Source: Tribonema minus (taxonomy: Eukaryota > Sar > Xanthophyceae > Tribonematales > Tribonemataceae). Taken from it: DNA of 64,000 nt. Both the position numbers and the translations under genes were made by a program. The DNA lies in NCBI GenBank assembly GCA_017506865.1, contig JAFCMP010000540.1, forward strand, positions 310,001 through 374,000, given 5' to 3'. A model generated the notes under the pieces. It made no database searches, was not told where the DNA came from, and saw only the letters and a program-made list of their open reading frames with translations. Below, piece after piece: positions 22,541-33,800 of the stretch. How positions within the stretch are numbered: position 1 is the first letter of the stretch; each line of letters starts with the position of its first letter.

Positions 22541-25500
22541 GAAAGAACCCAGCAGGCCGCTCAGCACACGGCCATCCCTTTGAAAGAGTAGCTCCTCATC
22601 AGGCAACTGCGCAGACCGATACACAACAGCTGGTACCTCCGGCGTTCCCACTGGCAGCCCCAGCCCTTTTTTAAAAGGCAAGCAATGAACCACATGGCGA
22701 ACCAGAACGTGCCCACACCTGGCGTCCCAGTCACTGTGGCATGACAAAGCAACATTGCCGGACAACGTCAAAGCATAGGCACTATGCAACCACCATTGAC
22801 AGCGCGTCTCGTGCACAGCAAGAACGGTTGTTGGTCCTGGTCTCCCTGACAACAGGAGGCACAAGTGCCATGAGCCCTTCCAGGAACAGCCATCTCAGCC
22901 ATCTGCGGTAGAGTGCGCTGACATTGGCCTCCCCAGCAACTGGGATACGCTCAATAAATACACGTCACAAAGTTTGCGCGCCCAATCAATTTTGTGCACT
23001 GATGCCATTTGTCGTTTACGTATAATACTTGTGTATGGTGATATTTTACTCTCGTACCAGACCTGAAGATAGTCAGCGCAGCCATACGTCCTGCAAACAG
23101 TGCTGTCAGAGAGAGTCATCAAATGCCGCACTTTGCACGCATGTTGCCAACAGAAAAAGACTTGCCACCATATATTGCAAGTGAAACCCAGCTTTCAGAC
23201 TGCAATAAGCGCCATTAACCCGCGCATGCCGCTGTAGACACAGCAAATGTGTCCGCATCAATATCTGATCAAACCCATGTAGAACACGCTGTGCTGATAG
23301 CGGCATTCACAGGATACACCGCAATACTTCGAAGTTACATGTCAATGACAGTGCCTGATGCTGAAGTGCAAGCACAGCTCACCATGCCGCTATGCGGCAG
23401 ATGCAAACATGGAGGCGTGCACCCTGCACCTAATATCTGGCTGCCGCATTTAGTTTGCAGAGTTGTTGAATCTCTTGTGCTCTGATATGCCACTTTATGC
23501 ACTATCACTGATGCTATAGCCTGTCGAAGATGAAAGCATTGACGCTGTGAATGGTCACCGGCGACTTGAGCTTCACCCATCAAAAGGTTGCATATTGCAA
23601 ATACGCTACTTCGAGACCAGCTGAACACCGTACGTGTCAGCCTTGTGAACCAGCTGCACCAATGATGGTACTTTGAAGTACAAGAAAGGACAACCCATAA
23701 CAGTCATGAGGAGACAGCAGAGAAGAACATGCTACGCTTGCAACTGTTTACACGCTGGCAGACCTGCATTCTGGTGGTAAATTATCATGCCTGCACCAAA
23801 TTTACCCGATGCCACAGACAACGATGCACCTTACCTAGAGTATGACGCTGATGCTTTCTTTCCATCATAATGTAATTGCGAAATGGCAGCCAGCACTCCC
23901 TAATCAGGAACCCTGTCAGTTGCATGCTGTCTGCCACTTTTAGATCGGGAATGACGACACCCTCTGGCATATCCACCAAACTCGGCGTGTCCAACGAGGT
24001 CTTAATGAGGTGGCGGAAGCAGGAAGTATAAGGCACATTCTCCTGCACTGTGCCTGTGTCAGCAGCAGGAGAGTGCGACACGAGAAGATGAGGCTTGTGT
24101 TGCTGCAGACACCGTCGGCAATACAGCTGCAAAGGCAGCTACACTGTACTGTACATTGCACGGCTGTAGATACCATTATTCTTCTGCAAAAGCACGGCAC
24201 GTGTTGGCATGGCTCTGACACTCTGCCATTGTAAACAGGTATGCTTCACATCTCAAGCTTTTGCTGAAATCGTACTTCTACTGCCTCATCCCAACACAAC
24301 GTGCACCACAAGCTCTGTGCAGACATCTGCCTATCGTGGGACAATCTACAGTGCACAGTGGATTTGTGCTGATGGTACATGTGGCGGTGCCTATCAAACA
24401 GGCCCATGCAGCTACTGGTACAAAACCGTACAAGCTGTTGACGCTGACTTTACACAAACAAATGCGAACAGTCAAGTATAGCGGTGTCGTGATCTATACT
24501 CTGTGCCTTTGAATTCCGTGCCCACCTACTCTATACTTGCGCAATGTGTGTTTCAACAAGACATGCTCCATGAGGAGGCGAATGTTGGAGTCTGACATGC
24601 CTGCAAGGATCATGCCGAAAACATTATCATAATGTGAAACGCATGAGAGCGACCGAATCAGACTAACCTGCGGCATTGTGGGCGTTATCATGTATGTAGC
24701 TTGGTCAGGCTACCTTAAAGCGCGTGTGTTCAGCAAGCGGCGCCACATGATCTTTGCTCAATGTGCGCGCATTGCGCCTCTGTAATGTGTCAGTCGAACT
24801 TACAGGCGAGCACTGCAAGAAACTATCACCGGCATATAGTTGCATTTATAATCCACTGGGACATTGGCTGCCGTTCATGCACAGTAGACCAACTCTGTCG
24901 CATGAGCCACCCATTTTGTTGGCACTGCTGACTGGCCATGACACATGACACATTTGATGCAATACGCGTGCAGTCACATCAGCAAAAATTCAGAAAGTTT
25001 GTCAACAACACCGACATGCACAAGCACTTGCATTGTGTCGTGTCGGTGATCAGGCAAACTTGACGATCACAGTCACCACCGTGATGCATAAGGAAGTCAG
25101 TAGAATATGCAGGCAGGATCAATCTCAGCTTGCCCTTTTCGCATGTAGGCGCCCTGGCGCTTGCTGGACGATGCTCACCTGTAAAAGCAGGGCTTCAAAA
25201 CATCTACACAGATCACAGGTGCCAGGGCCAGGCTTGTGCCGCAACGATACTGTCGCGCTGTGAGTGCTGAAGGGTGCGCGAGCGTGCGAAGCCTGTTGGC
25301 ATCAATGAACGTCATGCCGGCAAGAGTCAACAAGGAAGTGCTGCAAACAGAAATGCACGGAAAATGAGCAATATCAGACTCACTATCCTTGATGCTCTTC
25401 GCCTGTAACCTCTTATTCTCGGCTCGCAGCTGCTCCAGTTGTGTTCGCACCTGCTCCAGCTGTTCCAGCAGCCTAGTCCTCTCGTCCACGTTTTGCTGCT

Positions 25501-25639
25501 CCGTCGTCATGTGCATGTACTTTTTGTGGCAAGAACTCTTCCTGCCGCAAGGCAAGCGGCATGAGCCTGACGTCACAAATCCCATGGCGGCCTGCGCACA
25601 GGCGACGAACGCCAACACCTGCAGACGCATGTCACTCAC

Positions 25640-26029
25640 GCTTCCACTGCGTGACTGTCCTTTAGGAATAAACGTGTTTTTTTTTACATTTCGATTAATT
25701 ACCTGAAATAATAAACTAAAATAAATAAATACATAATATAAATGAAATGCACTTCAAGAGCGAACTGATGCGGTGACTTTCCTTTAGGACAGGAAATTTT
25801 TCTGAAATCTCAGGTGTTGATGGCGCCAGTAGCATCATGTCTGACGAAGTATGGCGTCGTTCACTCATTGACCATATAGTCAGCAGCAATAAGCAAGCGT
25901 GCAATGTGCGCTCATGCATGCATTCCATCAGTGAGAGCTGCAATCACTGCTGGCGCTCTGTAGCTAGCTCGCAGTCAAGGCCAGATAACATACAGTATGT
26001 GCGCTCCTTTCTTTCATTCATTGTCGCTT
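25640..26029. other. No gene recognised, A/T-rich
   Basis: This is the upstream side of the Crinkler-like locus. An A/T-rich run (about 25676-25745) is conspicuous against the GC-balanced surroundings. No coding signal or clear promoter element is supported. Confidence 0.35.
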
Positions 26030-27660
26030 GAGGGGCAAAGTAAAATTGTGTCATGCAAAGCATACACGCAATATAGACCATACCGTCAGCAACTGGCTCC
26101 CAGCGCACACAGGGTGCGCCTAAGCGCATCCCGTTCCCACCCAACCACAGCTACCATCACCACTACTACATACCCTCCCCGGCAGTTGCGAAACTCCCAG
26201 CAGCTGCTTCACTGTACTCAGGCTCCAGCACACATGTCCGTCCTCAGCTCACGAACAACGCTCTAGCGCCACTGTGGTTGTAGCAATCGTGCGTGCCATC
26301 ACGCCCCACAATGTTGTGCCCTCACAGTTGAGTTTGGCGAAGCTGCTGCTACTGCTGCTGCTGCTACTGGCAAGTGCGCAAGGCTTGACACGCATCAGCC
26401 CCCCACTGCATCCTGATGCGGGCGGCACTCCACGGGAGTGGTGAAAGAAATCATGGGCGCCATCAATCAGTATGCCCGAATATAGTGACTCTGCATGTAC
26501 TGTAGGTGCGGAACGAATGCAGGTCCTGCTGGTGCAGCAGCAGCTGCTGCTGCTGCCAATGAGTCCACAAGCGCGCTCCAATCCGTAGCGCAGCCCTGAG
26601 CGCTGCTGTTGCTGGCAGCATACCCCCAGCGTGCTCCGGCCCCTGGCTCTGTCCTCTACATCTGGACAATACTCCAGAGGAGTGTATATAGCAGTCCTGG
26701 GCGCCAACAGGCGCCAGGATAGTGCCTGTGCACGCTGCTGCTGACGCTCCAAGCGCGCTCCACTCCATAAGTCCATCCTGCTACCGGCGCTGCTGCTGCA
26801 GCTGCTGGCGGTGATCTCACAATCGCGCTTCAGCCACAAGCTCCGCCGCATGCATGTGGGCAACACTCCCGAGGAGTGGATGTAGCAATCCTGAGCACCA
26901 TCAGGTCCCAGGATAGTGCCTCTGTACGAAGCTATTGCTGCTGCTGCTGCTGCTGCTGCTGGTAGTGCTGTCGGTGCTGCTGCTGCTACATACTGCTGCT
27001 GCTCCCGACGCTGCTATTGCTGCTGCGGCTGCTGGCATGGCTGGTGCTCCCAACAACTCCGTCAGTGCGCGCCAACCTTCAGGACCGTCCTGAGCTACTG
27101 GCGCTGCTGCTGCTGGCGGCGATCTCACAAGCGCTCTCCAGCCCCAGCTCCGTCCTCCGCACAAGGTCAACGCTCCAGAGTAGTGGATCTAGCAATCCTG
27201 GGGAACCATCAGGTCCCAGATTTGCCTCTGTGTGTGCACGGAAGTGTAAGGAAGCTGCTGCTGCTGCTGCTGCTATCGGCGGCGCTGCTGCTGCTGCTGC
27301 TGCTGACGCCGCTGGTGTCGCTGCTGCGGCTACTGACATGACTCCACAAGCGAACGCCAACGTCCATATTCGTCCTAAGCTGCTGGCGCTGCTCCTGGCG
27401 ATTTCCACAAGCGCGCTCCACACCGTAGCTCCGGCGTCCGCATTGCTGCAACTGAACCTGGGCGCCAACAGCCCGTCAGGTAGAGCGTCTGTCCGGAAAT
27501 TGGTCACAATGTATTCCTGTCTTCAGGTGCAGGTGCTCCAGAACAAAATGCTGCGTCTCTTGACAGATGCACAGTTCCGAGTAGGGTCTATGTCCATCGC
27601 TGCTGCCACCAACCTCGCTTAGCCTGCTTGCGAGCTGCTTCCTGCTCTACCGTACGGCGA
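26030..27660 (+). repeat. CTG-rich dispersed repeat family R2, copy 1
   Basis: The block contains many CTG/CAG runs embedded in a recurring phrase: 'aggagtggatgtagcaat', 'caggatagtgcctctg' and 'caagcgcgctcca'. The phrase repeats several times with a period of a few hundred bases or less. The whole block is present in reverse orientation at 48430-49520, including both flanks ('gagctgcttcctgctcta' at one end, 'cggcagttgcgaaactccc' at the other). Long ORFs here (poly-Ser, poly-Ala and poly-Leu in different frames) follow from the triplet repeats and show no domain. I read it as a repeat element, not a gene. Confidence 0.75.
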
Positions 27661-27848
27661 GGGCGGCTTGAGTCAACTTCAATAAAAGAAGTTCCATGTG
27701 TGCTGACAGCACATGGCACGAGGCTTTGTGTAGCATAGCACTGGGGAACAACTTGCACGAAGGAGAAGGGCGGGGCCTGAGGTGGCAAGCCCAAGACTTC
27801 GACCTGTAGAGGGCCCATTCGCGCCATCACTCTCTGAACGTCAGCCAG

Positions 27849-30800
27849 ATGAGCAAAAATCCGCTCACGATCGCCCTCTATCGGACACTTTGGAGGTGGA
27901 CAAAGCGGGAGGTGGCCCAAGCCGGCCCCTTCTACCTAGCGTGTCACTTTGATGAGAGCAGCGATCTATTCAAAAGCTGGCCTTCATCGGGTATTCATGG
28001 CGTTGAAGGTGCGGGGCCCTTTTGCTACTTCGGCCACAGCAGTGCATGCCACACAGTATTTCAATTAAGTTCATTATTGGTTGCACATGCTCTGTGAGAG
28101 GAGGTGTCTTTATCAGCACTGGCACCAGAAACAATCACAAGCTGCATATCTGATAGATTCTGACGCGTTTGTGACGCAGATGTTCAAGCTGCTGTGCGGA
28201 AGACATTCAAAGACAATAAGTCTTTAGCGTCAGGCGAAGAGCTGGCTCAAGCTCACCAGCTGGCGTTCACAGCGCTCAGAGGTGAGATCTCCATTGTTTA
28301 CTCGCATGGTTGAAGTTGGTCAGCCTGACGCGGCCATTTGTAACCATTATAGCAGTGTTTGTGCCAAAACACTTTCTGCAATAGTCCATAGATCATGCTC
28401 ATATCTGTTCCCTTGCTGTATCAAGTTGGTGCTGCTGTGCAACGCTTGCTTGATTGCGTTGATGCACATGTGGGCCACACCCAACACAAGTGCCCAAACC
28501 ACCCTGCGTTCTTAAAGACTCTGTGTCACTGCTTCAAAATGCTGTGTTGCAGAGCTCAACAGCGCTGTGCCGGGCTTGGTGCACACCCGGACGCAGCACA
28601 AGGACAATGCAGACCGATATGGCTTGACCTTTTGCATTGGACAGGTGTGTGCCTACTGCACTGCATGCTGTTCGTCACCTGAAGCGCCAATGGCGGGATG
28701 ACAAACACCTATCATTAGGCGGTGTGTCCACCAATATGTAAGCATGCTGTGCAGGCCCGACTCTCATTGGTGCCCCCTCTACTGCCAGTGGCAACGCATG
28801 CTGGTGGTACGTGCTCAGTGTGCCACAGGTTGTAAGCTCAACTCTTGACAGCGAGGTCAATAAAACATTAGAAAGGTCATGCGTATCGCCCCGGCATTTG
28901 CATTTGCAGCTGCTGGTACATCTGTACACCAGAGTGCGTACCAGCCCTTGCAGGTTATGAATGCGTCCAATGCACTGACTTTGGTCTGCAGCTCCCATGC
29001 ATACTCTGAAAGTGCGCTGATTTTGGCTTTGCAATGCAGGTCGTACGCCACAAAAAGTACGGCTACAGGGGAGTGATCTTGCACTGGAACAGGCGGCCCA
29101 CGAATGATGTCAGCGGATGGGAGGGAGTCCAGGGGCTGCCAAGGTACTTGGTGAAGCAACGCCGCTCTCTTGCACTTGTGATGCCATTTGCCCTGCATCA
29201 CACGCACCTAAGAAAGTGTTTGGAAGAGCAGAAACTAGTGCACCTGCTTTCCACATCAAGCTCACAACGCCAGCAATGGGCGATATCGGAAGTGCCATCC
29301 TTGTTGCATATTTGCTCCGTGTCCTTTCTGCCTGCTCAATTTAATATGAAACCTTTTCAAATATGCATATCCATAGTATGCTGACAAATTTGCTTCATGT
29401 AATACCAGGCAAGAAATTGCGCCAGACAGTACGCATTTGTGAGCTCTGCCTGGACAAGCATCTTTGAAACTTGCTAAGCCCCAAGCATCAGGAAAGCATC
29501 ATATAAACAGGCTAGTGCACACATGCATCAGCTTACCATATTGTGTGCGGTCATCCTGACTTCACCTGGGTCCATGTATATGCATTGTTCTCGATTGCAG
29601 TGGGGCAGATCAGCCCTTCTACTTTGTACTGCCGGATCAGGGTGACTGCATAGCCAGCTTCAATGGTCCTCGTGACAACAAGTATGTGGCGCAGGAGAAT
29701 CTGGAGGGGGACCTGCCACTGGACCAGCGGAGGGTGGTTCATCCGCTATTGAGTTTAGCTTTTGAGGCATTTGACCCTGAGGTATGTGCAACATGCTGCA
29801 CCTGTACTCGGTCATTGATGTTTCACTTTTATTGTTCGTTTCATTAATTGCCGCAAGTCTTGGCTTTTAATGCTGCACTTTGCCATCCCGTGTCCTCTGC
29901 ATATGTTCACTTTAAGTTCATTACCTTTTTGATTAAAAAGCGTCGCCCTCATCACCAGAAGGCCCAAGGCTAATGGTGGTAACACAGAGCACTGATGGTC
30001 TTCAATGTCGACAACTCAAAGTCATGTCATGATGTCAGATATCCAAGCAGCCAGTCTCAGCCGTGCTGGCTGTTGATAATATAGAAGTAAGCCTTTTGCG
30101 TGCACTCAAAGTACAGCTGCTATCAATTGAACCTGACCTTGCTGACATTTTCATGACTCAAAGTTTCTTGGTTGTTTTTGTTTAGTTCCTTCGCTGTCGA
30201 CTGAACTTGAATTTGCTAAGATTCTAATTATTCACAAGTATTGTGGTTGCTGTTGTTCATTTTTTTGGCTCTCGACTATACTTGAAGTTGCTCACACGTT
30301 CATGACTCATGGTATGGTGTTTTGGTGATAAAATATGTGTAGTTATTGTAGAATAAATTCTGAATAATCATAGCAGTAGACTAGTATCATTAACTGGTTC
30401 TTGCTGCTCTTGACAATACTTGAAGTTGCTCAGACGTTCGTGACTCATGGTATGGTGTTTTGGTGATAAAATATGTGTAGTTATTGTAGAATAAATTCTG
30501 AATAATCATAGCAGTAGACTAGTATCATTAACTGGTTCTTGCTGGATGTGTGATTCTTCTGCTGACATCACAAAGGGTGCAACTCGCAGGCAGCCCTCTG
30601 TGCACCGTTGAAGTAATTTCAACGCATGCACCTTCCAGCCTCGGTTGCATCAGCTTGCAAAGTGGCTACACTACAAAAAGACAGGCAGCCTGCAGTTGTG
30701 TCAGGTGACTTTGAGGTTGACCTTTCCAAGGATTCGTTGCCAACTGCTCACCCTGTTTCAACTGTGACATGCTCAGTTTGCACCACTGATGAGCAGTTTG

Positions 30801-33800
30801 GGCAGCTGACCTCCAAGCCTGGTTTCCTCATGATACCTCCTCTTGCTCTGCTCTGTTCACAGTCAGGAATCTTTGTGCCCAACAAGCACTTCCTCTACAC
30901 CTACCCAGGTGACCACGAAGTGCTGAAACGAATGTGCGGCGGTCGGAGAATGGATGAGGTTGTTCAGGGGCTGGGCGGAAGCGAGCGAGTCAAGGAGTAC
31001 ATGCAGACGTGTGCTGCGGTGGAGACATGGGGAAGGTCGCTGGCTGGGAAGCTGGTTGCGCTTGTGGCTGAGACAGGTATGTTTTCAGCCTGCAGCACAA
31101 GGTCACTTTCTGGTGCAATGCAGTATGATTCAAGTGGTCAATTAGTGGATGCAAGCGACATTTGTAGGAATCAGCGGTCCTTATGGCGGTGTTAAGCAGC
31201 TATTGGCAGGTTCATGCTTTGTTGTGCGGTAGTCTTCGAACTGGTTGTACAGCTAGCTCTGTCTGATGGAGGTTTTTCATTGCCGTGTTGATTCAGGCAA
31301 GTGGATAATGGACGGTTGACGAGATCAAGTGCAGCGCTGGTGTGCCATAGGCAATCCGCAAGACAAATCCAGTGCAAAAAAGCTATTGGCCTATTTGAAT
31401 TGGCCACAAGTGTCACCGGGTGGCACTGGCGAATGAAACGGATATGTCGCTCAGGCTGTCGGCAGCTGCACATTGCACATCGAAACATACATGCACCTCT
31501 AACAGACGTGCACCTCACACTCACGAGCAAAGAGCTTTGTGCACGCGCTATAGAGTGCCACAGCCCACTGCCCAGGCGGACCACAACAATGTTGAAGTAC
31601 AAGTGTGCGAATGTGGTGTACATGTCCATTGCTGCAAGTGACCGCAGTTGCCATTGCGCATTGTTGCCTGGCATCCTCCATGACAGCACCTTGAGGCTTT
31701 TGCCGCTCAAATCATCACAGAACTGCATGAATTTTTCAAGAGGTGGTAGTCCCAATGGCATGAACGTATGCAACCACTACGCTGCCACATTGAAACATCT
31801 TGAGGTGTCCTCATCACACATGGGATGATGCTTCAATCATTGGAAGTTGAAGTTGCTCAGGAACAGTTGGTTGCTCTTTCTGGCGCACACAAGTTATGAA
31901 GGCTGCTTTGTGACCCTCATGCCTTTGCAAGCTTTTGAGGCCACATAGTGAGGCCAACAACTTGTTTGTGCCACCAAAGGCAGAAGGTGCTGCTTGCGCC
32001 TGCAGTGAGGGACAAGGCAGCTTGCAAATGGCATGTAGCAGAGTTGACCTGCTGGCAGAGGTAGTCAAGCACGGCTCAAGGAGCTGGCGCATTGCACACA
32101 CACAGGACAAGTCTAAGTAGGTACCGGTACTGCAATTTCTGACAGCACAACTCTATTTGAAAGTCAGCCACTCACAACCTGCTGTCACCATCCTGCCGAC
32201 TGTACCTTTCTCATTGTGTTGTACTCCTGTTTGTCTATGCAGGCCTTCAACGGGAAGATGTGTGGACGGGTGCAGCGCTCGGCGCTCTGGCAGAGGATCT
32301 GAGCACTGATGCAGCAGTGTTACATGCACATGAGCGACGGGGCGACATTTTACCATTTGACGGTTTGCTTACGCAGCTCAGGGAATATGCTGCTGGCGTG
32401 GAGTATTGCGGGGTGCTTAGCGGAGGTGGGTGCCCTACATGCGACTTTGTGTGATTAGTTGACGTCCACACCAAGGCAATTTTGATGTTGCATGTGCTGA
32501 ATTGTCTTGTATTCACCACATGCGGAGGCAGTGCTGAATTTCAAATTGGCACTGTCAAGACACTGCTGAAACAGTTTGGCAAAGACGGCAGCTGGCACTG
32601 ACATCTCTCATGTCACCATTGCTGATGCTCCATAACATTGCTGATGTTCCATGATAGGTGGTGACATGCCCAAGTGGAAGGGGGCATACCGCGTGTTGGC
32701 ACTGCTTGATGCTGTTGTGACATCCATAGGGGAGGTGCTGCAGCGGCGGGAAGAGGCACGGTTGAACCTGCATGCAGATGCCATCAAGTTCTCTCCTGGG
32801 AAGGTCAGTGACTTTTGAAGTTCAAAGCTCATGCGGCATGAACATGCATTTTTTTGTTGCATTGGCTTAAACTGGCACTGATATCTCTCTATGGGCAAAA
32901 CAATAACTGCTGCATGAAGGCAAAGGCACAATAGCCTTGGCCCATTGGAAGACCACTGCTGATGCGCGCGGCAGCAGCTTGCATATTGTGCTCTATTTGC
33001 TTGAAAGTACTCTGGTTTTGGACAAGTTAGCTCGGCAATGCAATTCACGCTACCGCCTGCCACTCTGGCTTGTACCTGCATGCTGCAACACGACAAAGCC
33101 TCGGTGCCTCAGGCAGGCAGGCGAGCTAACCAATTGAACAGATTGCAAAAACAGAACAGGTTGGCCACTGCGGCAGTTTGGGCTCCAAGTACAATCGCAG
33201 CGCCATTTTCCTTGAGCTCTCCACGTGCAATCCGCATGTCAACAAGACCATGGCAGGCATACGAGCTCACATACAGCTCGCCGACTTGCGGATTTAGTCT
33301 GCAGTGCAAGTAACTCGAAGGCATCTCTACTGATGATATATCATTCCTTATCGTTCGTGCAGAATTGCTTTGCCCTAGCCACGTCCAGGCAATACTTCGT
33401 ACAGTCATGTGAAGCAGAAGTGTGTGCTGGCACTGCATGCATTTGTAGCTGCATATGTGCACTATATCATGGTGTGCAATGGCGCATGCATTGTCTCTGC
33501 TGTTGCATTGCATGCATTTGTACCTGCATATGTGTAGTATATCATAGTGTGCGATGGTGTCTGCATTGTCCCTGCTGTTGTTGTACGCAGATTGTACGGC
33601 ACAAAAACCTGGGTTTTGTGGGAGTGGTGGTTGGCGTTGACATGAGGCCCGCATCTGCCTCTCCCTCGATACTGCCTGGGTCAGGTCAGCCCATGTTGCG
33701 ATGCATCTGTCAATGCTGCCGTCATTGCGTGTCTACAGTTCAGCACGCTCATCATCGTATGGAAGCCTTCGAGCGAAGTCAAAGCCTTGATCAGATTATT

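Larger units (their letters stand above)
20035..25639 (-). pseudogene. Crinkler/RHS-type P-loop NTPase gene, multi-exon, apparently broken
   Basis: Minus-strand exons carry landmarks of the Crinkler-RHS-type NTPase family in the expected order. A possible first exon (25639-25384) encodes a signal-peptide-like start (LQVLAFVACAQAAMGF) and a coiled coil (LLEQLEQVRTQLEQLRAEN). A 24600-24537 exon follows in phase. The 24042-23835 exon holds the LIRECW and RNYIMMERK block that precedes the P-loop. The Walker A region near 23.8 kb is not readable in one frame. The exon ending at 22516 has VVYRSAQLPDEELLF and, in another frame, FFRELQDRNPW. The exon from 22215 has YVLDAVAP and IVVVTSPN. The exon from 21868 has FMPLWTWEEIF and, in another frame, FAYFGGVPRHVL. 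Exons 20415-~20612 and 20214-20035 end the protein. Two internal frame changes (~22550 and ~21800) and the unclear Walker A suggest a pseudogene, though sequencing error or missed introns are possible. Confidence 0.55.

Noticed and set aside
25175..25340. Continuation of the 25.6-kb minus-strand frame (MTFIDANRLRTLAHP)
   Set aside because: A good donor at 25384 and an in-phase exon at 24600 fit better. The continuation has no resemblance to anything recognised. It remains possible as an alternative exon.
27017..27622. 201-codon plus-strand frame with poly-Ala and poly-Leu
   Set aside because: It arises from CTG/GCT triplet repeats within a dispersed repeat. The inverted copy at 48-49 kb does not conserve the frame.
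30626..30862. In-frame open extension upstream of YccV-gene exon 6
   Set aside because: Joining exon 5 (ending FDPE) directly to 30863 restores an uninterrupted YccV C-terminus (FDPE then SGIFVPN...YPGD). The extension would insert ~79 residues into the domain, so it is probably intron.
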